DNA of 64,000 bases from Clostridia bacterium. GTDB taxonomy: Bacteria; Bacillota; Clostridia; Oscillospirales; CAG-272. Positions 50,622 to 59,392 of this stretch are shown here, piece after piece. The stretch's first letter is position 1, and each line of letters opens with the position of its first letter. The notes beneath the pieces were generated by a model. The model did not search any database and was not told the origin of the DNA. It worked only from the letters and a program-made list of their open reading frames with translations. The DNA is taken from the NCBI GenBank assembly GCA_017451485.1, contig JAFTOG010000012.1, positions 1-64,000 on the forward strand, read 5' to 3'. Made by a program: the position numbers and the translations under genes.

Positions 50622-51292
50622 GAGAAATTACTTTAAGTAAGAGACTCAGCGCCGCAGCGTCACTTGTGCGTAGCGGCGCCGTTTGTGCAGATATAGGAAC
50701 TGATCACGCATATATTCCTATCAGTCTCGTTTCAGAAAATAGAGTAACCCACGTTATTGCATCGGATGTTAATGAAGGTCCTATACGGATAGCTAAGGAA
50801 AATATCAAAAGCTGTGGGCTAGAGGATAAAATCACCGTGACCGTTGCAAACGGACTTGACGGAATTGAAAAGTATTCTCCTACTGACATTTTAATTTGTG
50901 GAATGGGTGGAGAGCTGATAGTAAAGATACTAAATGCATCTGAGTACATAAAAAAACAAGGTGTTAGATTAATTTTACAGCCAATGACATCTGTTAAGGA
51001 GTTAAGAGAATACCTTAAAAACGGATTTAACATTGTAGAAGAAATAATTGCTCTTGATTCAAATAAGCTATATCAGATTATTTGTGCAGAGTATGATGGA
51101 AAGAAAAGAGAATATACTGATGCAGAGCTTGAGCTGGGTAAAATAAATATAGCAAAAAAGGAGCCATTATTTTACGAGTTACACAAAAGACTTGTAGAAA
51201 AAAGAAAGAAAAGATTAAATGGACTTAAGGAGGGAGGATATCCCACTGAGTGTATTGAAATGGAAATAAAAGAATTGGAGAGTATAATATGA
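50618..51292 (+). CDS. trmK: tRNA (adenine(22)-N(1))-methyltransferase TrmK
   Basis: A 224-aa SAM-dependent methyltransferase. AVCADIGTDHAYIPISLV is the SAM-binding motif I, DILICGMGGELIVKIL motif IV, and LILQPMTSVKELREYL the following strand. The C-terminal coiled-coil-like helices (LHKRLVEKRKKRLNGLKEGG) are typical of TrmK/YqfN. It modifies A22 in the D-loop of some tRNAs. It overlaps nif3 by 4 nt; trmK-nif3 adjacency is conserved in Firmicutes. Confidence 0.94.
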   Translation: MREITLSKRLSAAASLVRSGAVCADIGTDHAYIPISLVSENRVTHVIASDVNEGPIRIAKENIKSCGLEDKITVTVANGLDGIEKYSPTDILICGMGGELIVKILNASEYIKKQGVRLILQPMTSVKELREYLKNGFNIVEEIIALDSNKLYQIICAEYDGKKREYTDAELELGKINIAKKEPLFYELHKRLVEKRKKRLNGLKEGGYPTECIEMEIKELESII

Positions 51293-52059
51293 CCTTCCGT
51301 GAGCTTTATAGTAAAATAGACGAGAAATTTCCTAAGAGCTTGAGCTGTGAGTGGGATAATGATGGAATTATGTGTATGCCTGCCCCTGACAGACAGGTTA
51401 AAAATGTGCTGATTTCCTTAGATATTACTGAGAATGTGGTTGATTTTGCTATTGAAAACGGATTTGATACCATTGTTTCTCACCATCCTCTTGTATTTCA
51501 TTCTCAAAAGTCCTTAAGCATAGAGAATTATACACAGAGAAAGCTTATTAAGCTTGTGATGGCAAACATAAATGCAATGTCATTCCATACTCGTCTTGAC
51601 GCTGCAATGGACGGTGTAAACGATGTTCTGAGCAATTTGGTGCACCTATATAATGCAGAGGTTGATAGCATTGATCCTATTGGTAGAATAGCTCCCATCT
51701 GGGAGTCGGAAAATGATGTTACATTACCTGAATTTGCCAAATGGGTAAAGCTCTGCCTTGGTTCTCCATGTGTGTTTTATAGTGGTAACAGAGTAGTTAA
51801 AAAGGTATACATATGTGGTGGAGATGGCAAGGATATGATACCTGCTGCTATAGCTAACGGAGCTGATACCTTACTTACAGGAAGGGCAAGCTATAATACT
51901 ATGGTTGATGCCAAGGATATGGGGCTAAATATTGTTGAGGCGGGACATTATTATACTGAAAATCCTGTTTGCGTAGCATTTGAAAATTTTATTTCTTCTT
52001 TGGATAGCTCCATTAAAACCAAAAAAATCGAGTCAAACAATATACAAATAGTTAAATAA
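51289..52059 (+). CDS. Nif3-like dinuclear metal centre protein (YqfO family)
   Basis: A 256-aa Nif3 family protein: CEWDNDGIMC start region, VSHHPLVFHSQKSL with metal-binding His, SFHTRLDAAMDGVND, and GHYYTENP at the C-terminus with another His/Glu pair. It lacks the PII-like insert of the longer Firmicute YqfO (about 370 aa). Members form toroidal hexamers with a dinuclear metal site, proposed as GTP cyclohydrolase-like, without settled function. Confidence 0.92.
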   Translation: MTFRELYSKIDEKFPKSLSCEWDNDGIMCMPAPDRQVKNVLISLDITENVVDFAIENGFDTIVSHHPLVFHSQKSLSIENYTQRKLIKLVMANINAMSFHTRLDAAMDGVNDVLSNLVHLYNAEVDSIDPIGRIAPIWESENDVTLPEFAKWVKLCLGSPCVFYSGNRVVKKVYICGGDGKDMIPAAIANGADTLLTGRASYNTMVDAKDMGLNIVEAGHYYTENPVCVAFENFISSLDSSIKTKKIESNNIQIVK

Positions 52060-52108
52060 TTTTTAATTTTTTCAAAATTACCTATTACATTTTCTCAAAA
52101 ATTTATGT

Positions 52109-52170
52109 TAAAATATAGGTACAATAAGTAGTTTACAGCGTATAGACATACTGTTGTAGACTACTTTTTT
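52109..52170 (+). promoter_or_regulatory. carD leader: -10 element followed by a terminator-like hairpin
   Basis: TGTTAAAAT with TAAAAT at 52109-52114 (no good -35) is followed by AGTAGTTTACAG (52127-52138) pairing imperfectly with CTGTTGTAGACTACT (52151-52165) and T6. The hairpin ends about 4 nt before the ribosome site of carD. It may terminate the upstream murA-nif3 transcript, attenuate carD, or both. Confidence 0.6.
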
Positions 52171-52185
52171 TATGAGGTGAGAGAG

Positions 52186-52692
52186 ATGTATACAGTAGGT
52201 ACAACAGTAATATATGGCTCTGAGGGTGCTTGCAAAATTTCTGAAATTACGGATAATTGCTTTGAAAATTCCCCTAATAAGCGTTTATATTATGTATTAA
52301 TTCCTGTTAAGGGTGAGGGAAAGATTTTTGTTCCATGTGATAATGAAATACTTGTTGCGAGAATGAAAAAGGTGTTATCCCCTCAGGAAATTAAGGAGCT
52401 TATAAGTATTGATATGCCCGAAATAGAGTGGATTGCAGATAATAGACAGCGTAACAGGACCTATAAGGAAATGCTCCAGTCCTACGATAGAGTAAAAATA
52501 ATTGCATTAGCCAAGCTGTTGTACGGAATAAAATGTAATACAATGGATAAAAGACGCCTTTATGTCTCCGATGAGGAAATACTTAAAAGAGCCATCAAAC
52601 TACTCCATGCAGAATTTTCAATAGTATTAAAGATAGAGCCCGATGAGGTAATGCCATATATATTTGGAAATATTACCTGTGAAATAAAATAA
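52186..52692 (+). CDS. CarD/CdnL-TRCF family transcriptional regulator
   Basis: A 168-aa protein. The first about 60 residues are the RNA-polymerase-interacting domain (MYTVGTTVIYGSEGACKISEI...YYVLIPV...GKIFVPCDNE), followed by a helical C-terminal domain. CarD proteins bind the RNAP beta subunit and stabilise open complexes. GTG 52177 lies in the GAGGTGAG ribosome site, so ATG 52186 is the start. It sits after an attenuator-like hairpin and before a good terminator. Confidence 0.9.
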   Translation: MYTVGTTVIYGSEGACKISEITDNCFENSPNKRLYYVLIPVKGEGKIFVPCDNEILVARMKKVLSPQEIKELISIDMPEIEWIADNRQRNRTYKEMLQSYDRVKIIALAKLLYGIKCNTMDKRRLYVSDEEILKRAIKLLHAEFSIVLKIEPDEVMPYIFGNITCEIK

Positions 52693-52697
52693 AAATT

Positions 52698-52748
52698 AAG
52701 TCTGTATTTATCAAAACTGTTTTGGTTGTATACAGACTTTTGTTTTTT
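52698..52748 (+). terminator. Terminator of carD
   Basis: 10-bp stem AAGTCTGTAT / ATACAGACTT, 22-nt loop, T-rich end. Confidence 0.8.
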
Positions 52749-52751
52749 CTA

Positions 52752-52782
52752 TTGACATTGACGCAACGTCAAGTGTTATAAT
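52752..52782 (+). promoter_or_regulatory. MerR-type promoter with 19-bp spacer and palindromic operator
   Basis: TTGACA (52752-52757) and TATAAT (52777-52782) are separated by 19 bp. The spacer begins with the perfect palindrome TTGACG-CAA-CGTCAA (52758-52772). This overlong spacer with a dyad is the hallmark of MerR-activated promoters. Confidence 0.88.
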
Positions 52783-52804
52783 AAAATAAAAGAGAGGTGA
52801 AATA

Positions 52805-53494
52805 ATGAATAATAAGCTTTATGATATAAATGAGGTTTGTAGGCTATTAGATACAACATCGAGAACATTAAGATTTTATGAAGAAAAAGGAATTATAAGC
52901 AGTACAAAGGTTCCATTTAATTCTCGTAGGCATTATTCGGAGGAGCAGATTGATCATATTCGAAATATAATGGTTTTGCGAGCTTTAGGCTTGCCAATTA
53001 AATTTTTATTAGAATATCGGACAGAAAACAGAGATGTTAAAGACATCATATTGGAAAGAAAAGCCGAAATATATGCTTTATTAGAAAAGAAAAACAGAGA
53101 GCTTATTCTTCTTATTGAGGCAATAGAAAAGATAGAGTCAGGTGAAGATATCTTTAATAATAATAAACCTATGCAAAATATGAATGCATACTACAGTAAA
53201 TTAGTTGAAAACTGCACCAAGCTATTTGTAGAAGGAAAAATAAAAGAGCTATATAAGCATTTTAGTAAAAAAATGGAAGAGTACCGTCCTATTTCATCTT
53301 TTGAAATTATCAGAGATGATATCTTAAAGCCAATTGGAAGCTTTGTATCATATGGTAAAATAGAGATTGATAGAATATATGATAATATATATTATCAAAA
53401 TCTGTATTATGAAAAAATGGGATTAGAGGTTAAATATGTATTCATAAATGATAAAATAGGTGGATTTTGGCTTAATTATTTTGAATTGAGGTAA
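52805..53494 (+). CDS. MerR-family transcriptional regulator
   Basis: A 229-aa protein. Residues about 3-72 are a MerR winged helix (LYDINEVCRLLDTTSRTLRFYEEKGI...RHYSEEQIDHIRNIMVLRALGLPIKFLLEY), then the dimerisation helix (about 75-115). The C-terminal domain of about 115 residues (YYSKLVENCTKLFVEGKIKELYKHFSKKMEEYRP...FGKIEIDRIYDNIYYQNLYYE) resembles a DUF3887-like or SnoaL-like cup and could sense a ligand. No metal-binding Cys pair is present. It lies first in a four-gene operon and is probably autoregulated from the 19-bp-spacer promoter. GAGAGGTG precedes the ATG. Confidence 0.9.
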   Translation: MNNKLYDINEVCRLLDTTSRTLRFYEEKGIISSTKVPFNSRRHYSEEQIDHIRNIMVLRALGLPIKFLLEYRTENRDVKDIILERKAEIYALLEKKNRELILLIEAIEKIESGEDIFNNNKPMQNMNAYYSKLVENCTKLFVEGKIKELYKHFSKKMEEYRPISSFEIIRDDILKPIGSFVSYGKIEIDRIYDNIYYQNLYYEKMGLEVKYVFINDKIGGFWLNYFELR

Positions 53495-53499
53495 GGTAT

Positions 53500-54807
53500 A
53501 TGAAATTTAAGGTTGTTATTTTATATCTTCTGCTTATTATTTTTACTTTTTCACTTATTTCTTGTAGTTTAGATACTACTAAAACCACAGTCGGATGCAA
53601 CATAGAAAAGATTGTACCTGAAACAAATAATGAGCTTTTCGACTTGATTTTGAATAGTATAGAAAACAAATCATTTGATAATCTTTACAGCTACACATCC
53701 GAGGAAATATGTGGTATATTGAGTAAGGAAGCATTTATGGATATTTTTGAAGATATCTCAAGGATATCGGGAAATCTAAAAAGTATAACAGATAAAAGCA
53801 GTAAAACGGATGGAGATGTTGAAAGCTATTTTGCTTTATTTCATTTTGAAAATATAGATTTGGAATTTCATGTTAAGATAAAGGATATAAAAATTTATAC
53901 GATTAACTATAATATATACTTTACTCGTACTTTTGAAATTGAATATACAGATAATGTTATAGAAAGATATTTTATTTTGGAAAATGACGGATATAAATTA
54001 AACGCAGTTTACACATATATCAATGATGGTAATGAGCATCCTGCGATATTACTTATACCAGGTTCGGGTCAGTGTGACTATAATGAAACTATAGGTGTGC
54101 ATAAGCCATTTGAGGATATTGCACTGGGACTTGCGAAAGAGGGAATATGCTCGTTGAGAATCGATAAAAGAACTCTAAATTATGCTTCATCTTTTAAGTT
54201 AACAGACGGCTTGGATGAAGAGTATATAAGTGATTTCAATAAGGCTATAGATTATTTAAGAGATAATAACAAGGCTGATATTTATTTGTTGGGTCATTCT
54301 CTCGGTGGACAGATAGCTGTGGAGTTTTCTACTATAAACAGTGATATACAGGGTATAGTATTACTAAATAGCTCAGCAAGACATTTAGCAGATATAATGA
54401 CGGATCAATATATTTGTGCCGATCCCCAGAATAGCGATATTTACATTCAATATTCTAACATAATCAAAGAAATGAATACCTTAACTGCAAAAGGATATTA
54501 TTATTATGGTGCTACCGATTATTATTGGGCGTCATATAATACACTAAATACACTTGATGGTATTAGAGATTTTGATAGAAGTATATTGATTATTAACAGT
54601 ACATTCGATAAACAAAGCTTTTCTTCGGATATTGAATTGTGGAAAAATAGCTTAATAGAGCAGGATAATGTAAATATTCAAATCTATAATGACATTAGCC
54701 ATTACGGATATAAAATTGATACAAGTAATATAATCTCCTTATATACTAAATCAGAGTTCCCGGAAGAAATAATAGATAATATATCGGTTTTTTGTAAAGG
54801 AAAATGA
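53500..54807 (+). CDS. Alpha/beta-hydrolase lipoprotein with DUF3887-like N-terminal domain
   Basis: A 435-aa surface lipoprotein: signal peptide with lipobox LISC (Cys22). A 100-residue cup domain follows (NNELFDLILNSIENKSFDNLYSYTSEEICGILSKEAF), then an alpha/beta hydrolase (from about residue 175, ILLIPGSGQCDYNET). The nucleophile elbow GHSLGG has Ser267; the acid and His probably lie in STFDKQ and ISHYGYK. The similar cup of the MerR regulator suggests related ligand recognition. Relatives are esterases or acyl hydrolases. It lies 5 bp after the regulator. Confidence 0.85.
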   Translation: MKFKVVILYLLLIIFTFSLISCSLDTTKTTVGCNIEKIVPETNNELFDLILNSIENKSFDNLYSYTSEEICGILSKEAFMDIFEDISRISGNLKSITDKSSKTDGDVESYFALFHFENIDLEFHVKIKDIKIYTINYNIYFTRTFEIEYTDNVIERYFILENDGYKLNAVYTYINDGNEHPAILLIPGSGQCDYNETIGVHKPFEDIALGLAKEGICSLRIDKRTLNYASSFKLTDGLDEEYISDFNKAIDYLRDNNKADIYLLGHSLGGQIAVEFSTINSDIQGIVLLNSSARHLADIMTDQYICADPQNSDIYIQYSNIIKEMNTLTAKGYYYYGATDYYWASYNTLNTLDGIRDFDRSILIINSTFDKQSFSSDIELWKNSLIEQDNVNIQIYNDISHYGYKIDTSNIISLYTKSEFPEEIIDNISVFCKGK

Positions 54808-54811
54808 GAAA

Positions 54812-55126
54812 GTGAAAAAATATATAGTATTGTTTATAATTGTGTTATCTGTAATACTGACCTCGTGTCAGGTAAGCATTGGTGATAGTACATTTTATGT
54901 ACACTGGCTTGTAATTGCAATTCCTGTATTTATTTTACTCTTATTAGTGGGAATTTCCTTTGGAAGAATAAAGTATTATTGCCCAAACTGTAAAAAAACT
55001 TTTTACACAAGCTGGATTAAGTGCGTATTCTCAGTGCACATAAATAATGAAAGAGCCTTGAAATGTCCTCACTGTAAAAAAACAAGCATGTGCTATCCTT
55101 CTAATAATCAGGAGCATAAAAAATGA
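54812..55126 (+). CDS. Small membrane protein with C-terminal zinc ribbon
   Basis: A 104-aa protein. The N-terminus has a hydrophobic stretch with LTSC that could be a lipobox (Cys19), then a transmembrane helix (HWLVIAIPVFILLLLVGI), then CPNC...CPHC, a zinc-ribbon pair of CxxC motifs. The start is GTG at 54812 (weak ribosome site). It is 4 bp after the hydrolase gene and overlaps the next gene by 4 nt. Function unknown. Confidence 0.7.
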   Translation: MKKYIVLFIIVLSVILTSCQVSIGDSTFYVHWLVIAIPVFILLLLVGISFGRIKYYCPNCKKTFYTSWIKCVFSVHINNERALKCPHCKKTSMCYPSNNQEHKK

Positions 55127-55488
55127 TTTATGCCATATATATCACGATTACATTAGCTGTAAACATTATTTTGGCAGTAGCTTTTAACTCAAGCTTAAAC
55201 ATATCATTTATTCCTGTGATATTTGCTGTATTTATGATTTTTATAGGTATATATCAGTATCATAATAGGCAAAAGGGAGATTTTAATATTAACAATTTTT
55301 CCGATTTATCCGAAAAGGAATGGGAAAAAGTTTCGGTTTACATATCACGGTCCTTTATTATTTTTACACCTTTTAATTTTCCGTTGATATTTTTCTTTCA
55401 CATGTATGTTAAAATAATAATTACAGTCTGCATAGTGATTTTAGCATTTATCGGAGGTCCGATTATTTATAAAATAAAAAACCGCTGA
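55123..55488 (+). CDS. Small membrane protein, last gene of the MerR operon
   Basis: A 121-aa protein with four hydrophobic segments (ITITLAVNIILAVAF; IPVIFAVFMIFIGIY; FIIFTPFNFPLIFFFHMYV; IIITVCIVILAFIGGPIIY). Not recognised as a named family; the layout is loosely like SdpI/DUF1648-type immunity proteins. It overlaps the previous gene at ATGA and is followed by a terminator. Operon context suggests it works in or near the membrane with the lipoprotein hydrolase. Confidence 0.65.
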   Translation: MIYAIYITITLAVNIILAVAFNSSLNISFIPVIFAVFMIFIGIYQYHNRQKGDFNINNFSDLSEKEWEKVSVYISRSFIIFTPFNFPLIFFFHMYVKIIITVCIVILAFIGGPIIYKIKNR

Positions 55489-55505
55489 AAAGCGGTTTTA
55501 TTTTA
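55476..55505. terminator. Terminator shared by the MerR operon and the FkbM gene
   Basis: AAAACCGCT / AGCGGTTTT stem with GAAA-type loop and T-rich flanks; both genes end in it. Confidence 0.88.
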
Positions 55506-56592
55506 TTGCATATAGATTTAAGTCCCAGGCGGGAATGTAGGGGAATCTGCGTAAATAAAGCTTATATTCGGGATGAATACTTTTTACAAGGGAGGGGAGG
55601 AGATACATATCTTCGTTTCTGTGATATAGGGATATAAGAAGATCCGGCTGGGATGCTTTTATAATTTTTTCACTTCCTATTATTGCTTCGTATTCTGTAC
55701 CCTCAACATCGTATTTTATAAAATCCACAGCATCTACTATGCTGTCGAGTCTTCTTGCCTCAATGGAAATTACCTTTGATTTGTGAGAGTTTGTACCGTC
55801 CTTGGAGGAATTTCTGTTTCCTGAGGAAATAAATTCAACAATATCATTTTTATCAAAAGAAGCGTAGTTGAAGGGGAGCACAGTTGCTCTTGATTCTGCT
55901 TCTGCATAGGCTGATAACTTTTTGAAATTACGGACATCCGGCTCGAAAGCATATATTTTTTCTAAATTGGGACAGCAGTTAAGGTATGAACGGACAGTAT
56001 CACCGTTATATGCACCTAAATCAGCGTATGATTTATAATTTTCACACTTTAATAGCTCTTTATTTACATTTTCCTCTGTATCCTCGGTTGCTTTGAGGTA
56101 CTTTAGCTTACCTGTGAGCTTATATCTTATTATATTATCGAAAATAAGCTTGGATTTTTCATCAGCCATCATCTCCCTGACACGGTATAGGTCAGATAAA
56201 TGAAGGTCAAAAAAATCTTCAGTAAATAGCTCTCCTTGACATACCGGAACATCAGGAGCATAAAATTCGTGCTGTTTATCAAGCTCATACATAATATTCA
56301 TAACATCAGGAAGGCGTGACCCAAAGGAAAGTATAATAATTATATCCTTTCCGTATTTTTCACAAGCCTCGGAGTAGGAAATAACTCTTTTCCCACGATA
56401 TAAATGACCACGGACAAAGCCGTCACTTGCAAATACATCCTTGTATTCAATTCCGAATTTTTCAAAATATCCGATTATTTTATCGGCACCGTTACCCATT
56501 CCATATATAAGTATAGGTTTGTTTGTACTTTTTAGGTGGGTCCATAAATCGCATTTTAATTCGTTAAATATGTGATTTTTATAATTTATCAT
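55498..56592 (-). CDS. FkbM family methyltransferase with N-terminal nucleotide-binding-like domain
   Basis: A 364-aa protein. Residues about 25-75 (KPILIYGMGNGADKIIGYFEKFGIEYKDVFASDG) look like a Rossmann-type module; the C-terminal half is an FkbM methyltransferase (SYADLGAYNGDTVRSYL, IYAFEPDVRNFKKL, RRLDSIVDAVDFIKYDVEGTEYEAI). FkbM enzymes O-methylate sugars or natural products. No glycan cluster is adjacent. AAGG precedes the ATG. Confidence 0.85.
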   Translation of the reverse strand: MINYKNHIFNELKCDLWTHLKSTNKPILIYGMGNGADKIIGYFEKFGIEYKDVFASDGFVRGHLYRGKRVISYSEACEKYGKDIIIILSFGSRLPDVMNIMYELDKQHEFYAPDVPVCQGELFTEDFFDLHLSDLYRVREMMADEKSKLIFDNIIRYKLTGKLKYLKATEDTEENVNKELLKCENYKSYADLGAYNGDTVRSYLNCCPNLEKIYAFEPDVRNFKKLSAYAEAESRATVLPFNYASFDKNDIVEFISSGNRNSSKDGTNSHKSKVISIEARRLDSIVDAVDFIKYDVEGTEYEAIIGSEKIIKASQPDLLISLYHRNEDMYLLPSLVKSIHPEYKLYLRRFPYIPAWDLNLYAIK

Positions 56593-56601
56593 ATAGTTTC
56601 C

Positions 56602-56630
56602 TTGATTTTACATTTAGATTTTGATATAAT
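56602..56630 (+). promoter_or_regulatory. HIT gene promoter
   Basis: TTGATT (56602-56607), 17-bp spacer, TGATATAAT with TATAAT at 56625-56630. Confidence 0.83.
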
Positions 56631-56681
56631 AACACTGTAAATAATTATACAATATAAATTACGAAAGGTCAAGGTATAACT

Positions 56682-57020
56682 ATGGATTGTATTTTTTGTA
56701 AAATAGCAGAGGGAACAATTCCTTCAAATAAGGTATATGAGGACGAGAGGATTATTGCATTTTATGACCTGAATCCACAGGCAAAGGTTCATGTGCTTGT
56801 AATTCCTAAGCTCCATATAGCGTGTGCAGATGAAATAAATGCTGATAACAGCGGAGAAATTGCTTATATCTTCGAGAAAATCCCTCAAATCGCAAGAAAA
56901 ACGGGAATTATAAACGGTTACAGAATAATCTCCAATTGTGGAGATGACGGATGTCAGAGTGTTAAGCATCTTCATTTCCATATTATCGGTGGCGAAAAGC
57001 TTTCCGAAAAAATGGCATAG
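56682..57020 (+). CDS. HIT family nucleotide-binding protein
   Basis: A 112-aa HINT-type protein: DCIFCKIAEGTIPSNKVYEDE start, HVLVIPKLHI and the His triad HLHFHIIGG with the catalytic His. Members hydrolyse AMP-lysine or AMP-amino acid adducts. AAAGG lies upstream. Monocistronic. Confidence 0.95.
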   Translation: MDCIFCKIAEGTIPSNKVYEDERIIAFYDLNPQAKVHVLVIPKLHIACADEINADNSGEIAYIFEKIPQIARKTGIINGYRIISNCGDDGCQSVKHLHFHIIGGEKLSEKMA

Positions 57021-57021
57021 T

Positions 57022-57060
57022 AAAAACCGAACAGAGAATAGACTCTGTTCGGTTTTCTTG
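57022..57060. terminator. Terminator after the HIT gene
   Basis: 14-bp stem AAAACCGAACAGAG / CTCTGTTCGGTTTT, 6-nt loop; sigG converges and ends 25 bp beyond. Confidence 0.9.
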
Positions 57061-57084
57061 TGTGAATAATGGTGTATTTTTCAA

Positions 57085-57858
57085 TTATATTTGTTTTTTT
57101 ATGCTTTGTAATGCTGTTTTTTCCAGACGAGATACTTGAGCTTGTGAAATACCTATTTCATTTGCTATTTCACTTTGGGTTTTACCGGCATAGAAACGCA
57201 TATTAATTATTTTTTTCTCTCTTTCATTAAGCTTTTTTATTGCTTCCTTTATAGCTATATCCTCTATCCAGGCTTCCTCATCAGCTGAGGAATCTCTTAA
57301 TTGATCTATTACATAAATAGAATCCTCAGAATCGCTATATACAGGATCATACAGAGAAACCGGCTCTGTAATGGCCTCTAATGCACATACTACATCTTCC
57401 TTTTTTTCCTTCAATTCATTTGCTATTTCCTCAACAGTAGGCTCTCTATCCCATTCACAAGTTAAAGTTTCCTTTACCTGTAATGCTTTATATGCCAAAT
57501 CTCGCACTGATCTACTTACTCTGATCATATTGTAATCACGCAAAAACCGTTTAATTTCTCCTATTATCATAGGCACGGCATATGTGGAAAATTTTACATC
57601 TAAAAGGATGTTAAAATTGTCTATTGCTTTGACTAATCCAATACAACCAATTTGAAAAAGGTCATCCATATTCTCATTTTTGCTCGAAAATCTTTGGACA
57701 ATAGAGAGCACTAATCTAAGATTGCCTTCTATTAACTCCTTTCTTGCTTTCATATCGCCGTTTTTGCTTTTTATAAGGAGCTCCTTTTTTTCTTTATCGG
57801 AAATTGTTTTCAACTCAGATGTATTTACACCAGTTATTTCAACCTTGTTATAGTACAT
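57085..57858 (-). CDS. sigG: Sporulation sigma factor SigG
   Basis: The 257-aa late forespore sigma factor. The N-terminus (YNKVEITGVNTSELKTISDKE) is the SigG-specific start (Bacillus: NKVEICGVDTSKL). Region 2 is NLRLVLSIVQRFSSKNENMDDLFQIGCIGLVKAIDNF...KFSTYAVPMIIGEIKRFLRDYN; region 3 follows at REPTVEEIANELK; region 4 is INMRFYAGKTQSEIANEIGISQAQVSRLEK. GGGGGA before ATG 57858 fixes the start (an ATG at 57894 is upstream). sigE/spoIIG genes, often adjacent, are not here. A promoter of forespore type is expected but not convincingly seen. Confidence 0.94.
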   Translation of the reverse strand: MYYNKVEITGVNTSELKTISDKEKKELLIKSKNGDMKARKELIEGNLRLVLSIVQRFSSKNENMDDLFQIGCIGLVKAIDNFNILLDVKFSTYAVPMIIGEIKRFLRDYNMIRVSRSVRDLAYKALQVKETLTCEWDREPTVEEIANELKEKKEDVVCALEAITEPVSLYDPVYSDSEDSIYVIDQLRDSSADEEAWIEDIAIKEAIKKLNEREKKIINMRFYAGKTQSEIANEIGISQAQVSRLEKTALQSIKKQI

Positions 57859-58041
57859 TTTTATCCCCCGAATTTTTGTATCAATTATTGACATGGGGAA
57901 TTTTTATTATACAATTTTACCTTTTCCAATTTATTCATTTTGGAGTAAAAATATAAAATAATCGACACTTGTAGGCACTTTTTTATTTTTACAAGACTTT
58001 TAACAGGTCTTTTCTTAAATAGAAATATTTTTATAAATCTA

Positions 58042-58070
58042 TTGAAATTACCTTTTATATATGGTAAAAT
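58042..58070 (+). promoter_or_regulatory. icd promoter
   Basis: TTGAAA (58042-58047), 17-bp spacer, TGGTAAAAT with TAAAAT at 58065-58070. Confidence 0.82.
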
Positions 58071-58129
58071 ATACCCGTTATAAAAGGCGTGTTGTTTTTA
58101 CAAAAATTTATAGTTCGGAGGTATTGAAC

Positions 58130-59347
58130 ATGGAAAAAATAAAAATGACCACTCCTCTTGTTGAAATGGACGGAGACGAAATGACCAGAATCATCTGGCA
58201 GATGATTAAGGACGAGCTTCTTTATCCCTTTGTTGATCTCAAGACAAAATATTACGACCTTGGTCTTCCTGAAAGAGAAAAGACAAAGGACCAGGTTACT
58301 TTTGATGCTGCATACGCTAACCAGAAGTACGGTGTAAGCGTCAAGTGTGCAACAATTACACCTAATAAGCAGAGAGTTGAGGAGTATAATCTTACAGAAA
58401 TGTGGAAGAGCCCCAACGGCACTATTCGTGCTATTCTTGATGGCACTGTATTCCGTGCTCCTATTCTTATTGATTCAATTAAGCCTGCTGTACGCAACTG
58501 GAAAAAGCCTATTACAATTGCCCGTCATGCATATGGTGATGTATATAAAGCAACAGAGTACAGAGTACCCGAGGAAGGTAAAGCTGAGCTTGTATTTACT
58601 GATAAAAATGGTAAGGAGAGCTTCCGTAAGACTATTTATGATTTTGAGTGTCCCGGCGTTCTTCAGGGGCAGTATAACAAGGATGATTCTATCCGTTCCT
58701 TTGCTCATTCTTGCTTTAATTATGCTATAAACACAAAGCAGGACCTTTGGTTTGCTACAAAGGATACGATCTCAAAGCAGTACGACCAAACCTTTAAGCT
58801 TATTTTCAAGGAAATCTATGATGCAGATTATAAGGAAAAGTTTGAAGAGCTTGGAATCGAATATTTCTATACACTTATTGACGATGCTGTAGCTCGTGTA
58901 ATTCGTTCTGAGGGTGGATACATCTGGGCATGTAAAAATTACGACGGTGATGTTATGTCGGATATGGTATCTACAGCATTTGGCTCTCTTGCTATGATGA
59001 CATCAGTTCTTGTGTCTCCTAACGGTCAGTATGAGTATGAGGCAGCTCACGGTACAGTAACAAGACATTACTATCGCTACCTTAAGGGAGAGGAAACATC
59101 TACTAACCCAATGGCTACAATTTTTGCATGGTCCGGTGCTCTTCGTAAGAGAGGAGAATTTGATGGACTTTCCGACCTTGTTTCCTTCGCAAATAAGCTT
59201 GAGGAGGCTTGTATTGACACACTTAATGATGGTATTATGACTAAAGACCTTGTTGGACTTGTTGAAGAGGGAACAAAGGCAACAGCAGTAAACACAATTG
59301 GCTTTATTAAGGCAATTCGTGAAAGACTTGAAGCTAAATTGGCATAA
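58130..59347 (+). CDS. icd: NADP-dependent isocitrate dehydrogenase, eukaryote-like dimeric type
   Basis: The 405-aa product oxidatively decarboxylates isocitrate to 2-oxoglutarate. It belongs to the eukaryotic-like homodimeric IDH group: [56 protein letters not shown] (substrate-binding Ser/Asn/Arg) and [25 protein letters not shown]. The frame runs back to 58061, inside the promoter, so ATG 58130 with CGGAGG is the start. Codon bias suggests good expression. It supplies the substrate for gdhA. Confidence 0.96.
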   Translation: MEKIKMTTPLVEMDGDEMTRIIWQMIKDELLYPFVDLKTKYYDLGLPEREKTKDQVTFDAAYANQKYGVSVKCATITPNKQRVEEYNLTEMWKSPNGTIRAILDGTVFRAPILIDSIKPAVRNWKKPITIARHAYGDVYKATEYRVPEEGKAELVFTDKNGKESFRKTIYDFECPGVLQGQYNKDDSIRSFAHSCFNYAINTKQDLWFATKDTISKQYDQTFKLIFKEIYDADYKEKFEELGIEYFYTLIDDAVARVIRSEGGYIWACKNYDGDVMSDMVSTAFGSLAMMTSVLVSPNGQYEYEAAHGTVTRHYYRYLKGEETSTNPMATIFAWSGALRKRGEFDGLSDLVSFANKLEEACIDTLNDGIMTKDLVGLVEEGTKATAVNTIGFIKAIRERLEAKLA

Positions 59348-59353
59348 GTAAAT

Positions 59354-59392
59354 AAAAAAAATCGGGTTCAAATATGAACCCGATTTTTTTAT
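59354..59392. terminator. Bidirectional terminator between icd and the activase gene
   Basis: 14-bp stem AAAAATCGGGTTCA / TGAACCCGATTTTT with AATA loop. Confidence 0.92.

Noticed and set aside
57895-57960. A SigF/SigG-type promoter upstream of sigG (GAATA ... TATAATA)
   Set aside because: The spacing is about 20 bp instead of 17-18 and the -10 lacks the expected C; too weak to call.
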